The notes: generated by a model not told the origin, from the sequence alone. A DNA stretch of 34,254 nucleotides from Prevotella sp. UBA2850 (GCA_002350805.1 DEFO01000015.1:107600-141853); one strand, 5' to 3'. Positions 8,584 through 17,534 are shown, numbered from the stretch's first letter. Program-made: numbers and translations.

Positions 8584-10023
8584 TTACTTATGTTTGTTTA
8601 CTGTTTTCAACACTTCTTTGTTGACGACCACCGGATAGCGTTTGCGCAACTCGGCCACCCACTCCTTTTCGAGGGTGTCCTGATAGTCAGCAATGACCAG
8701 CTGCTTCACATCCTGATACTCCTCGGGGCCTTTCTTCAGTTTCTTACCGAAGGTAGCATCAATGGGATAGTCCTTCACGGGTGTCACCGTCACATCCTGT
8801 TTGAAAATTTTCTTGTCAATCAGGGCATTGTCACCTTTCTTGAAGATACCTTTCTCTACGCGGATGCGGATGATAGAGTCGTTATTGAAAGTCTTGCGCA
8901 GACGCTCTGCCCACTGGTCGAAAGGAACATTCTTCACACAGTTGCGCACGGCCTTCACGTCGGCCTTGTTTTTCACATGATAGGCCATTCCCTTAAACCG
9001 TGGTTCATCCCAGTTGTATTTCTTCCTGTTGGCATTGAAATAAGCTCTCTGTCCGGCCTCATCTTTTGCAGCCTTGTCCCACACCTCTCGTGTGCTGATC
9101 TCAAAGAGCAGCAGACCGTCATGGTACTCCCGGATGAGATTCTTCAGGTCGGGGTCTTTCTCGGCCATCTCATTGGCACGCTGTTCCATCAGTTTTGCAG
9201 CAGTGAGCGTACCGTTCGAGGCATTCACTGCAGCCTGGATCTTCTCGTCGGCTATCCGTTCACGAATGCCCCGCTGCTCGAGGAACCTCAAAATGTCGTT
9301 CTTCAGCGAGTCGAACGGTTCCAGCTGCTTACGCTCCTTCATCAGAATAATATGATAGCCTGCGGGCGAGAGAAACGGTTTGCTCATCTGACCTGGTTGC
9401 AGGGCATAGGCCTCCTGCTCAAATTCAGGCAATGTCTGGCCCGGACCCAGCCAGGGCAGTAAGCCGCCATTGGCAGCTGAACCTGGATCTTGCGACAGTT
9501 TCTTGGCCAGTTCGGCGAAATCAGCGCCCTGCTGCAAAGCCTGATAAATAGAATCGATACGTGCTTTTGCCTTGTCTTGCTCGCTTTTGGGGGCCTTCTG
9601 GGCCAAACGCATCAAGATATGAGCAGGCATGATGAGTCCCTTCGGACCGATACGCTCTTTTGTGTCGTTGTAGGTCTCGCGTGCCTTGGCCAGCAAGTCA
9701 GCATCCTCGACAAACGACGGACGTATCTGCTGATCGCGATACATGGCAAACTCATCTTTAAACGAGGTCAGCGTATCCAACTTCGCATCAAGAGCTGCCG
9801 CCACTTTCAACTTGTAGTTAATGAAGAGATCCACGTATTCATCTACTGTTTTCTTATCAATCACACCCTCTGAGTTGTTCTTGTTGTAAGAGTACTCAAA
9901 CTCCGAACGGGTCACGGGAACTCCGTTCACGGTCATGATTACCACATCGTCGGACTGTGGCGCTACAGCCAGACAGCCGACTGCCACGGAAAACAGGGCG
10001 AGAATCGTTGTCAATTTCTTCAT
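8584..10023 (-). CDS. parvulin-type peptidyl-prolyl isomerase, periplasmic
   Basis: 479 residues from the ATG at 10023, which gives a clean signal peptide (MKKLTTILALFSVAVGCLA). An in-frame ATG 9 nt upstream is also possible; neither has a convincing ribosome site. A SurA-N-like region follows the signal. A clear parvulin domain occupies about 130-225: PAHILMRLAQKAPKSEQ, ADFAELAKKLSQDPGSA, NGGLLPWLGPG, PAGYHIILM. The C-terminal half is less conserved and probably holds a second, inactive isomerase fold. It is likely to act on outer-membrane proteins in the periplasm. It lies 44 nt after guaB and 6 nt before the next isomerase gene. The two isomerases are neighbours of similar length but clearly diverged, so any duplication is old. 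Confidence 0.9.
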   Translation of the reverse strand: MKKLTTILALFSVAVGCLAVAPQSDDVVIMTVNGVPVTRSEFEYSYNKNNSEGVIDKKTVDEYVDLFINYKLKVAAALDAKLDTLTSFKDEFAMYRDQQIRPSFVEDADLLAKARETYNDTKERIGPKGLIMPAHILMRLAQKAPKSEQDKAKARIDSIYQALQQGADFAELAKKLSQDPGSAANGGLLPWLGPGQTLPEFEQEAYALQPGQMSKPFLSPAGYHIILMKERKQLEPFDSLKNDILRFLEQRGIRERIADEKIQAAVNASNGTLTAAKLMEQRANEMAEKDPDLKNLIREYHDGLLLFEISTREVWDKAAKDEAGQRAYFNANRKKYNWDEPRFKGMAYHVKNKADVKAVRNCVKNVPFDQWAERLRKTFNNDSIIRIRVEKGIFKKGDNALIDKKIFKQDVTVTPVKDYPIDATFGKKLKKGPEEYQDVKQLVIADYQDTLEKEWVAELRKRYPVVVNKEVLKTVNKHK

Positions 10024-10067
10024 AACTATCATCTATCTAGCTTGTCTTTTTGTTCGTATTAATCGTT

Positions 10068-11555
10068 TTAATCGTTAGGACGACTGTAGTTCGGGGCTTC
10101 ACTGGTGATGGTGATGTCGTGCGGATGACTCTCCAGCACTCCGGCATTGGTGATGCGGGTGAACTTGGCATCATGCAGTTTCTCGATGCTTGCAGCACCA
10201 CAATAGCCCATACCCGAGCGCAGGCCACCTGTCAGCTGGTAGATCACCTCCTGAACAGTTCCTTTGTAAGGCACGCGTCCGGCAATGCCCTCTGGAACCA
10301 GTTTCTTGGCCTCCACGGTGTCGCCCTGGAAATAACGGTCCTTAGAGCCATGCTTCTGCTCCATGGCCTCGAGCGAACCCATGCCACGATAGCTCTTGAA
10401 CTTACGGCCGTTGTAAATAATGGTATCACCGGGGCTTTCCTCAGTGCCGGCCACCAGCGAACCAATCATCACCGAGCTGCCGCCGGCTGCCAGTGCTTTC
10501 ACAATATCACCCGAATAGCGCAAGCCGCCATCAGCAATCAATGGAACGCCAGTTCCCTTCAGTGCGCTGTATACGTCGTAGACGGCACTGAGCTGTGGTA
10601 CGCCCACGCCAGCCACCACACGCGTTGTGCAGATAGAACCCGGACCGATACCCACCTTGATGGCATCTGCTCCATGCTCCACCAGCATACGGGCGGCAGC
10701 TCCAGTAGCGACGTTACCCACCACGATGTCAATGTTCGGGAACGACCGCTTAGCCTCATCCAACTTTTCGATAACGCCCTTAGAATGACCGTGAGCCGTA
10801 TCAATAACAATGGCGTCGGCACCGGCGTCGACCAAAGCCTGCATGCGCTCAAGGGTATCGAAGGTCACACCCACACCGGCTGCCACGCGCAGACGGCCTT
10901 TCTCGTCCTTACACGCCATGGGTTTATCCTTTGCCTTGGTGATATCCTTATAGGTAATCAGGCCCACCAGTTTGTTGTTAGCATCAACAACGGGCAGTTT
11001 CTCAATCTTATTCTCCTGCAGAATCTGGGCAGCGGCAGCCAGATCGGTCTGCTGATGTGTCGTCACCAGGTTCTCACTGGTCATCACATCGTCGATGGGA
11101 TGGTCCAAACGGCGCTCAAAACGCAGGTCGCGGTTGGTGACGATACCTACCAGGTGGTTCTCCTCGTCGACCACGGGAATACCGCCGATATGATACTCGG
11201 CCATCATGTCCAGCGCATTGGCCACCGTGCTTCCCCGGCGAATCGTCACAGGGTCGTAGATCATTCCGTTCTCGGCACGCTTGACAATAGCGACCTGACG
11301 GGCTTGATCCTCTATCGACATGTTCTTATGAACCACACCAATGCCACCCTCGCGCGCAATGGCAATAGCCATCCGCGACTCCGTGACAGTGTCCATGGCG
11401 GCCGTAACAAACGGGACATTCAGCTCGATGTTACGCGAGAACAGGGTTTTCAACTCTACCGTCTTGGGCAGTACTTCTGAATAAGCGGGGATTAACAGGA
11501 CGTCGTCAAACGTCAGACCGTCCATCACAATTTTGTCTGCAACAAATGAAGCCAT
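10068..11555 (-). CDS. guaB: inosine-5'-monophosphate dehydrogenase
   Basis: 495 residues, full length. It oxidises IMP to XMP with NAD+, the committed step to GMP. The barrel starts LTFDDVLLIPAYSEVLP. Two CBS domains occupy about 98-205. The catalytic loop GIGPGSICTT lies at 302-311 with Cys309. Later come the phosphate-binding DGGLRYSGD and GGSSVMIGS motifs and the flap region PEGIAGRVPYKG. It is first in the run guaB, isomerase, isomerase, ostA-like, mutL, with a -7 box 26 nt before the start codon. No guaA is adjacent in this window. Confidence 0.98.
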   Translation of the reverse strand: MASFVADKIVMDGLTFDDVLLIPAYSEVLPKTVELKTLFSRNIELNVPFVTAAMDTVTESRMAIAIAREGGIGVVHKNMSIEDQARQVAIVKRAENGMIYDPVTIRRGSTVANALDMMAEYHIGGIPVVDEENHLVGIVTNRDLRFERRLDHPIDDVMTSENLVTTHQQTDLAAAAQILQENKIEKLPVVDANNKLVGLITYKDITKAKDKPMACKDEKGRLRVAAGVGVTFDTLERMQALVDAGADAIVIDTAHGHSKGVIEKLDEAKRSFPNIDIVVGNVATGAAARMLVEHGADAIKVGIGPGSICTTRVVAGVGVPQLSAVYDVYSALKGTGVPLIADGGLRYSGDIVKALAAGGSSVMIGSLVAGTEESPGDTIIYNGRKFKSYRGMGSLEAMEQKHGSKDRYFQGDTVEAKKLVPEGIAGRVPYKGTVQEVIYQLTGGLRSGMGYCGAASIEKLHDAKFTRITNAGVLESHPHDITITSEAPNYSRPND

Positions 11556-11580
11556 ATAGTCGTTTAAAATTTATTGCGTG

Positions 11581-11588
11581 CAAAATTA
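11581..11588 (-). promoter_or_regulatory. -7 promoter box of guaB
   Basis: TAATTTTG on the minus strand. It predicts a leader of about 20 nt. The same box, in the same gcgtgcaaaatta context, stands before lptB (21721-21728). Confidence 0.65.
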
Positions 11589-11634
11589 GCAATAATTTCT
11601 CAGACTAGCACTACTTTTTTGCGAAATAACATGT

Positions 11635-11654
11635 CCGTTAATACGATTTAACGG
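11635..11654. repeat. 7-bp inverted repeat next to the recQ terminator
   Basis: Arms CCGTTAA (11635-11641) and TTAACGG (11648-11654) with a 6-nt loop. It sits 7 bp from the larger hairpin at 11661-11709, between recQ and the guaB promoter. Confidence 0.5.
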
Positions 11655-11660
11655 AGTTAA

Positions 11661-11709
11661 AAGCATGTTTGACGGATACACGCTCCTCCGGCAGCCGTCA
11701 AACATGCTT
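11661..11709 (-). terminator. hairpin after recQ, probable terminator
   Basis: Perfect 15-bp arms (11661-11675 and 11695-11709) with a 19-nt loop, 24 nt beyond the recQ stop codon. On the minus strand it is followed by only TTAAC after the CTT end, so the U-tract is short. The position between recQ and the guaB promoter supports a terminator. Confidence 0.65.
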
Positions 11710-11733
11710 ATAACTTCAAACGCTTATCAGGAA

Positions 11734-13911
11734 TTAATTGGCCATCTCCGACAAGAACTTGATGCGGACCAGGCGTACCTCATCCTCGCTGTAGTCTTCG
11801 CCCAGCTCTTCCATGGCGTCATCCAGATTGTCAGTATCGCTCTCCATGAAATAGTCGTAGATATCGTCAACGTGGTCTTCGTCCATCACCTCCTCAAGGA
11901 AATAGTCAATGTTGAGTTTCGTTCCGCTGTAGACAATAGCCTCAACTTCGTCGAGCAACTCATCGAAATCAATGCCTTGTGCGTTGGCTATGTCGTCGAG
12001 GGCCACTTGCCGGTCAATGCTCTGGATGATTTTCACTTTCAGCATCGACTTCTTGGCCACCGTGCGCACACGAAGTTCCTCGGGGCGCTCTATCTCATTT
12101 TCCTTACAATACTTACTTATCAGGTCGATAAACTCTTTTCCATAGCGCTTGGCCTTACCGGCACCCACACCCTGGATATTCTGCAGTTCCTCCATGGTGA
12201 CAGGATAGATGGTGGCCATCTGCTCGAGCGACACATCCTGGAACACCACATAAGGGGGCACCTTCTGCTTCTGCGCCACTTTCTTGCGCAGGTCTTTCAG
12301 TATAGAATGAAGCGTCGGGTCAAGAGCCGTTCCTCCGCCATCAATAGGAGTATCATCATCGTAGTCCTTAAACTCGGCGTCCTCAACAATCATGAAACTG
12401 GTCGGTTTCTTGAGGAATTTCTTACCCGCCGCCGTCACCTTCAGCAGTCCATAGTTCTCCACGTCTTTCTTCAGATAGCCGGCGATGAGCGCCTGCCGGA
12501 TGACGGGATTCCACAACTTGTCGCTTTCGTCCTCGCCCGAGCCGAATTCCTCCAGCTCCTGATGCTTATGAGCCAGTATCTCATTACTCTCCTTACCGGT
12601 GACGAAGTCGATGACATAGTCGGCACGGAAGTTCTCTTTGATGGCGATGATGGCTCTGAGCACGATTTGCAAAGCCTCCTGAGCCTCAATCTTGGTCTTC
12701 GGATGCAGACAATTGTCGCAGTTACCACAGTTATCCTTGTTGTACTCCTCACCAAAATAGTGGAGCAGCATCTTCCGACGGCATACCGACGACTCAGCAT
12801 AAGCAGCCGTCTCTTGCAACAACTGTCGGCCGATATCCTGCTCTGCCACAGGCTTTCCTTCCATGAATTTCTCGAGTTTCTGCAAGTCCTTGTTGGCATA
12901 GAAGGTAATGCACTTACCCTCCCCACCGTCACGGCCAGCTCGTCCGGTTTCCTGATAGTAGCCCTCAAGGCTCTTTGGAATATCATAGTGGATGACAAAG
13001 CGCACATCGGGCTTGTCGATTCCCATGCCGAAGGCAATGGTGGCCACGATGACGTCAATCTCCTCCATCAGGAAATCGTCTTGTGTCTGCGAGCGGGTCA
13101 CCGAGTCAAGGCCGGCATGATAAGGAGCAGCCTTGATGTCGTTGGCCTGCAGAATGGCTGCCAGCTCCTCAACTTTCTTGCGCGAGAGACAGTAGATAAT
13201 ACCGCTCTTGCCGGGATTCTGCTTGATGAACATGATAATTTGCTTATCAATGTCCTTGGTCTTGGGTCTCACCTCGTAGTAGAGATTGGGGCGGTTGAAC
13301 GAGCTTTTGAATTCAGCTGCGTCGACGATGCCCAGGTTCTTCTTGATATCGGTGCGCACCTTGTCGGTGGCCGTTGCCGTAAGGGCAATGACCGGCGCCT
13401 TTCCTATCTCGTTGATGATAGGACGGATGCGGCGGTATTCAGGTCGGAAGTCATGTCCCCATTCCGAGATACAGTGAGCCTCATCGATGGCATAGAAAGA
13501 GATCTTGACAGTTTTCAGGAAGTCCACATTCTCTTCCTTTGTCAGCGACTCGGGAGCCACATAGAGCAACTTCGTGACACCGCTCAGGATGTCGGCCTTC
13601 ACCTGGTCGATGGCCGCCTTGTTGAGCGATGAGTTCAGATAATGAGCCACACCATTCACCTCACTCATACCGTTAATCACATCCACCTGATTCTTCATTA
13701 AGGCGATAAGCGGCGAGATGACAATGGCCGTGCCTTCCATCAGCAGCGACGGCAGCTGATAGCACAGCGACTTGCCCCCTCCTGTAGGCATCAATACAAA
13801 TGTGTCATTGCCATCAAGGACATTCCGGATAATAGCCTCCTGATCGCCCTTGAACTTATCAAAGCCAAAATATTGCTTCAGTTTTAAGGTCAGATTAACT
13901 TCTTTGGTCAT
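11734..13911 (-). CDS. recQ: ATP-dependent DNA helicase RecQ
   Basis: 725 residues. A 3'-5' helicase for recombination and replication-fork repair. Walker A MPTGGGKS is at 41-48 and DEAHCISEWGHDFRPEY at 143-159. Motif V/VI reads AFGMGIDKP and YYQETGRAGRDG. The zinc module has one Cys (VCRRKM) followed by CGNCDNC. A winged-helix RQC region and an HRDC domain (about 540-615, PPYVVFQD ... GVGAGKAKRYG) follow. The last 100 or so residues form an acidic, helix-turn-helix-like extension, as in other Bacteroidetes RecQ proteins of about 725 residues. It lies 34 nt after clpX, third in the clpP-clpX-recQ run, and ends at the hairpin 11661-11709. Pairing of clpPX with recQ is positional only; no functional link is visible. 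Confidence 0.97.
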   Translation of the reverse strand: MTKEVNLTLKLKQYFGFDKFKGDQEAIIRNVLDGNDTFVLMPTGGGKSLCYQLPSLLMEGTAIVISPLIALMKNQVDVINGMSEVNGVAHYLNSSLNKAAIDQVKADILSGVTKLLYVAPESLTKEENVDFLKTVKISFYAIDEAHCISEWGHDFRPEYRRIRPIINEIGKAPVIALTATATDKVRTDIKKNLGIVDAAEFKSSFNRPNLYYEVRPKTKDIDKQIIMFIKQNPGKSGIIYCLSRKKVEELAAILQANDIKAAPYHAGLDSVTRSQTQDDFLMEEIDVIVATIAFGMGIDKPDVRFVIHYDIPKSLEGYYQETGRAGRDGGEGKCITFYANKDLQKLEKFMEGKPVAEQDIGRQLLQETAAYAESSVCRRKMLLHYFGEEYNKDNCGNCDNCLHPKTKIEAQEALQIVLRAIIAIKENFRADYVIDFVTGKESNEILAHKHQELEEFGSGEDESDKLWNPVIRQALIAGYLKKDVENYGLLKVTAAGKKFLKKPTSFMIVEDAEFKDYDDDTPIDGGGTALDPTLHSILKDLRKKVAQKQKVPPYVVFQDVSLEQMATIYPVTMEELQNIQGVGAGKAKRYGKEFIDLISKYCKENEIERPEELRVRTVAKKSMLKVKIIQSIDRQVALDDIANAQGIDFDELLDEVEAIVYSGTKLNIDYFLEEVMDEDHVDDIYDYFMESDTDNLDDAMEELGEDYSEDEVRLVRIKFLSEMAN

Positions 13912-13945
13912 GGTAAAAGTAGTGTGTGTGTATCATTTAAAGTTA

Positions 13946-15178
13946 TTAGGCAGAGTTCCGATGTTGCAGCATCGATTTCTCCAACTGATCTTTTGTGTAG
14001 TCGAGTGTCACCTTGAAGGTCTTCACCCGCTTCGAGGGTATCTCGTACATGGCATCCATCATGACATTCTCGACAATTGACCGCAGACCGCGCGCTCCAA
14101 GCTTATATTCCACTGCCTTGTCGACCATATAGTCGAGGGCGTCGTCATCGAACGTCAGTTTGATGCCATCCATCTCAAAAAGTTTGACATACTGTTTCAC
14201 GATAGAGTTCTTGGGTTCTGTCAGGATACTACGCAAGGCATGGCGGTCGAGCGGATTCAAATGCGTCAGCACTGGCAGGCGCCCGATAATCTCTGGAATC
14301 AGTCCGAACGACTTCAAGTCTTGCGGCTGGATATACTTCATCAGGTCTTCCTTGTCAATATTCCTTACATTCTGAACAGAGTTATAACCCACCACATGGG
14401 TATTCATCCGCTGGGCTATCTTGCGCTCGATACCGTCGAAGGCACCGCCGCAGATGAACAGGATGTTGCGCGTATCGAGATGAATATACTCCTGATCAGG
14501 ATGCTTGCGCCCGCCCTGTGGCGGCACATTGACGACCGTTCCCTCGAGCAGTTTCAGCAGACTCTGCTGAACGCCCTCGCCGCTGACATCGCGTGTGATA
14601 GAGGGGTTGTCGCTCTTACGGGCAATCTTGTCTATCTCATCGATAAACACAATGCCCCGTTCGGCAGCCTCCTGATCGTAGTCGGCCACCTGCAGCAGAC
14701 GGCTGAGAATGCTCTCCACGTCCTCGCCCACATAACCGGCCTCGGTGAACACTGTGGCATCGACAATGGTGAACGGCACGTCGAGCAACTTGGCAATGGT
14801 ACGTGCCAGCAGCGTCTTGCCTGTGCCCGTGCTGCCCACCATGATGATGTTGCTTTTCTCTATCTCCACACCGTCGTCGGCGGGTTGCTGCAAACGCTTA
14901 TAGTGATTGTACACCGAAACGGCCAAATAGCGCTTGGCATCGTCCTGTCCGATGACATATTGGTCGAGAAACTCCTTGATCTCGCGAGGCTTGGGCACTT
15001 TCTTGAGCTTCGGAGCCGCGGTGCCTTTCTTGCCTTTCTTGCCAAACACGCCCGACTCTTGCGCTATCTGATAGGCCTGCATAGCACAGTCCTCACAGAT
15101 ATAGCCGCTGATACCAGTGATCAGCAGTTTTACCTCTTTATCACTCCTACCACAAAAACTGCAAGATTTTCTCATCAT
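13946..15178 (-). CDS. clpX: ATP-dependent Clp protease ATP-binding subunit ClpX
   Basis: 410 residues. The unfoldase that feeds tagged proteins into ClpP. An N-terminal zinc-binding domain has CSFCG at 6-10 and CEDC at 28-31. Walker A GSTGTGKT is at 115-122, Walker B FIDEID around 178-183, and the sensor and pore-loop regions follow. The loop that docks on ClpP, IGF in E. coli, reads VGY here (THVVGYNS). The start codon overlaps the clpP stop as ATGA, so translation is coupled; a second ATG follows immediately and could also serve as the start. recQ follows 34 nt downstream. Confidence 0.98.
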   Translation of the reverse strand: MMRKSCSFCGRSDKEVKLLITGISGYICEDCAMQAYQIAQESGVFGKKGKKGTAAPKLKKVPKPREIKEFLDQYVIGQDDAKRYLAVSVYNHYKRLQQPADDGVEIEKSNIIMVGSTGTGKTLLARTIAKLLDVPFTIVDATVFTEAGYVGEDVESILSRLLQVADYDQEAAERGIVFIDEIDKIARKSDNPSITRDVSGEGVQQSLLKLLEGTVVNVPPQGGRKHPDQEYIHLDTRNILFICGGAFDGIERKIAQRMNTHVVGYNSVQNVRNIDKEDLMKYIQPQDLKSFGLIPEIIGRLPVLTHLNPLDRHALRSILTEPKNSIVKQYVKLFEMDGIKLTFDDDALDYMVDKAVEYKLGARGLRSIVENVMMDAMYEIPSKRVKTFKVTLDYTKDQLEKSMLQHRNSA

Positions 15179-15840
15179 TTCTTCCTCTTCAGCACCTCGT
15201 CAATCATTCCATACTCCTTGGCTTCCTCAGCATTCATCCAATAGTTGCGGTCGCTGTCAGCCCATACCTTCTCATAGGGTGTATGCGAATGCTCTGAGAT
15301 AATAGTGTAAAGTTCTTTCTTGAACTTCATGATTTCCTTGGCCTCAATCTCAATATCGCTGGCCTGGCCCTGCACACCGCCCAGCGGCTGATGAATCATC
15401 ACACGACTGTGGGTCAGTGCCGAGCGCTTGCCCTCGGTACCGCTCACCAGCAGCACGGCAGCCATCGAGGCAGCCATTCCGGTGCAGATGGTAGCCACGT
15501 CGCTCGTGATAAACTGCATGGTGTCGTAGATGCCCAGACCGGCAGTAACACTTCCGCCGGGAGAGTTGATATAGATTGAGATATCTTTACCGGGGTCGGC
15601 AGAGTCGAGATAAAGCAACTGAGCCTGCAGCGTGTTGGCAGTATAGTCGTCAATCTCTGTTCCCAAGAAAATAATACGGTCCATCATCAGGCGCGAGAAC
15701 ACATCCATCTGCGTCACATTCAACTGACGCTCCTCCAGAATATAGGGATTCAAATACTGCGCCTGGGCTCTCATCACATCGTCAAGCATCATTCCATTCA
15801 AACCAAGATGCTTTGTAGCATATTTTCTAAAATCTGTCAT
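15175..15840 (-). CDS. clpP: ATP-dependent Clp protease proteolytic subunit ClpP
   Basis: 221 residues, including a short N-terminal propeptide region of the usual kind. A serine protease that forms the barrel of ClpXP. The nucleophile Ser125 lies in GMAAS, the catalytic His150 in MIHQPLGG, and the Asp in SDRNYWMNA at about 197. INSPGGSVTAG (91-101) is the oxyanion and substrate-binding strand. It is first in clpP-clpX-recQ, with the clpX start overlapping its stop. A TAATTTTG box at 15905-15912 is the likely promoter, giving a leader of about 60 nt. Confidence 0.98.
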   Translation of the reverse strand: MTDFRKYATKHLGLNGMMLDDVMRAQAQYLNPYILEERQLNVTQMDVFSRLMMDRIIFLGTEIDDYTANTLQAQLLYLDSADPGKDISIYINSPGGSVTAGLGIYDTMQFITSDVATICTGMAASMAAVLLVSGTEGKRSALTHSRVMIHQPLGGVQGQASDIEIEAKEIMKFKKELYTIISEHSHTPYEKVWADSDRNYWMNAEEAKEYGMIDEVLKRKK

Positions 15841-15868
15841 ATTTTCTTATTCTTTTTAAGACACGAAA

Positions 15869-15934
15869 AGAGGTCATCGACCTTTTATTTTATGTTCGTA
15901 GGAACAAAATTAATAAAAAAAGTCGATAACCTCT
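15869..15934 (-). terminator. long hairpin between tig and clpP
   Basis: On the minus strand AGAGGTTATCGACT (15934-15921) pairs with GGTCGATGACCTCT (15882-15869), apart from one bulge and one G-T pair. A small inner hairpin GTTC-CTAC-GAAC is in the loop, and CTCTTTTCG follows. It probably terminates tig. The clpP promoter box lies inside the loop. Confidence 0.65.
15905..15912 (-). promoter_or_regulatory. -7 promoter box of clpP-clpX-recQ
   Basis: TAATTTTG on the minus strand, about 65 nt before the clpP start codon and inside the loop of the tig terminator hairpin. No clear -33 TTTG. Confidence 0.5.
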
Positions 15935-15971
15935 CTATTTCAAGAAGTTTTTTTTCTAAAAAAAAGTAAAA

Positions 15972-17333
15972 TTAGGCTTCCATCAACTTATTGAAGTCGT
16001 CGAGCGAAATGCTCTTCTCGTTCAGCTTCACACCGTTCTTCAGTGCAACGATGAGTTTCTGGTCTATGCTGCGGTCGACGAATCCCTGAATGTTTTCTTC
16101 TTTTTTCATCATCTCCTTGGCATAGTTCTCCAGATACTCCTCAGGAACATTGCTCATGCCATACTGTGCAAACTGGGCACGGGCAGCACCTTTGGCAGCC
16201 TCCAGGATGTCATTCTCTTCCACCTTAATATTATAGGCGGCCACGAGTTGCTCCTTGATGAGATGCCAGGTCAGTTCCTTGATGCTCTGCTCGTAGTTCT
16301 TCTCTACGAACTCCATGCCCTTGTCCTTGTTGTTGTTCAGCATCACGCGCTTCAGAATGGCATCGGGGAAGGTCAGGTTGCCTACTTTCTGCTCGCAATA
16401 CTTGCGAACGTCGAGCAGGAATCGGTAGTCGGAGTCGAGGGCCAGCTGAGCCTTGATACCCTCGGCAATCTTACCGCGGAACTCCTCTTCGCTCTTCACG
16501 TTGCCCTCGCCATACACCTGGTCGAACAGTTCCTGGTTCACCTCAGCCTTCACAAAGCGCTGGATCTCGGTCACGAGATAAGTGAAGTCAGACGTCACGT
16601 CCTTTGCCTTCTCGCGGTCGATCTTCAGCAGCGAGGCAATCTCAGAGTCATTGTCAGGATATGCCTTGCGGGGATTGAAGGTGATCACGCTGCCCAACTT
16701 GGCATTGTCGAAGAGTTTCTTCTGGTCTTCCTCTTTGATGTACTGCGGCATCAGCAGGGCGGTTTCTACCATGATACCGTCTTCCTTCACGTTGCCGTCG
16801 GCATCGAGCTCCTTGAGGTCGCCCTTCAGCATGTCGCGCTTCTCGGCATCGTACTCCTCCACCTTGTCATAATGACCACTGCGGCTGGCGAACATATCCA
16901 CCTGATTGTCAATCAGTTTGTCGTCAACCTCGATATTATAATAGTCAATCTTGTTCTTTCCGTTCAGCTCAATTTTAAATTCGGGGGCTACAGCCACGTC
17001 GAACTTGAACACGTAGGGAGCCTCACCCTCAATGTCCACCGGCTCCTGATTCTCAGCAGGCAGCGGCTCGCCCAGCATCTGGATGTTGTTCTCACGCACG
17101 TATTTGTAAATCTGCTCGCCAAGAGCCTTGTTGATCACGTCGACCTTCACCGATGTGCCAAACTGGCGCTTAATGAGTCCCATGGGCACCATACCCGGGC
17201 GGAAGCCGGGGATATTAGCCTTTTTACGATAGTCCTTGAGTGTCTTCTCGACATTCTCCTTGTAGTCTGCCTCTTCAACGGTAAGGGTCATCAGACCATT
17301 CACCTTGTCTGCGCTTTCAAATTGAATTTTCAT
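15972..17333 (-). CDS. tig: trigger factor
   Basis: 453 residues. A ribosome-bound chaperone that receives nascent chains. The ribosome-docking signature GFRPGMVP lies at 43-50. A central region and a long helical C-terminal arm domain (about 250-450, charged helices) follow. The FKBP-type isomerase motifs are weak, as is common for this family in Bacteroidetes. It has its own -7 box (17376-17383) and a terminator hairpin (15869-15934). It lies immediately upstream of clpP-clpX, an order also common in Proteobacteria (tig-clpP-clpX), which supports the identification. Confidence 0.96.
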   Translation of the reverse strand: MKIQFESADKVNGLMTLTVEEADYKENVEKTLKDYRKKANIPGFRPGMVPMGLIKRQFGTSVKVDVINKALGEQIYKYVRENNIQMLGEPLPAENQEPVDIEGEAPYVFKFDVAVAPEFKIELNGKNKIDYYNIEVDDKLIDNQVDMFASRSGHYDKVEEYDAEKRDMLKGDLKELDADGNVKEDGIMVETALLMPQYIKEEDQKKLFDNAKLGSVITFNPRKAYPDNDSEIASLLKIDREKAKDVTSDFTYLVTEIQRFVKAEVNQELFDQVYGEGNVKSEEEFRGKIAEGIKAQLALDSDYRFLLDVRKYCEQKVGNLTFPDAILKRVMLNNNKDKGMEFVEKNYEQSIKELTWHLIKEQLVAAYNIKVEENDILEAAKGAARAQFAQYGMSNVPEEYLENYAKEMMKKEENIQGFVDRSIDQKLIVALKNGVKLNEKSISLDDFNKLMEA

Positions 17334-17375
17334 CTTTCTTTATCTTGTTTTTTATGTTTATGCAAAATTGAGGTG

Positions 17376-17383
17376 CAAAGGTA
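17376..17383 (-). promoter_or_regulatory. -7 promoter box of tig
   Basis: TACCTTTG on the minus strand, 43 nt before the start codon. It matches TAnnTTTG exactly. Confidence 0.6.
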
Positions 17384-17430
17384 CTCATTTTTCAGCGAAC
17401 CACCTAATATAATAAAGAAATATTTGTTTT

Positions 17431-17447
17431 TTTAACCTAAAACACGC
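17431..17447. repeat. 17-nt direct repeat, left copy
   Basis: TTTAACCTAAAACACGC, identical to 19921-19937 and in the same orientation. Weaker similarity continues for about 25 nt (a shared CAAAGC and TGTCAG). The two copies bracket the small-lipoprotein island. Confidence 0.7.
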
Positions 17448-17534
17448 GTTTGCACCCCAAAGCTTTTGTCAGGATAGCCTCAGATAGACGATGGAAGGCA
17501 ACGACCGATACGCACGGATTGTGTCATATACCGG
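17448..17534. other. gene-free stretch between tig promoter region and hairpin
   Basis: Part of a 357-bp gap (17334-17690). I see no coding frame, RNA gene or promoter in this portion. The rest of the gap holds the tig promoter, the left direct repeat, a hairpin and a C-terminal gene remnant. Confidence 0.5.

Noticed and set aside
10050..11480. 476-codon plus-strand open frame, histidine-rich
   Set aside because: Antisense to guaB; its composition is that of a reverse-complement shadow of a well-conserved gene.
11665..13632. 655-codon open frame on the plus strand
   Set aside because: Lies wholly antisense to recQ, which has all helicase motifs. The translation has no domain features and no promoter or ribosome site.
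14240..15244. 334-codon plus-strand open frame
   Set aside because: Antisense to clpX and the end of clpP; shadow frame.
16248..17435. 395-codon plus-strand open frame
   Set aside because: Antisense to tig and runs through the tig promoter; no recognisable protein features.
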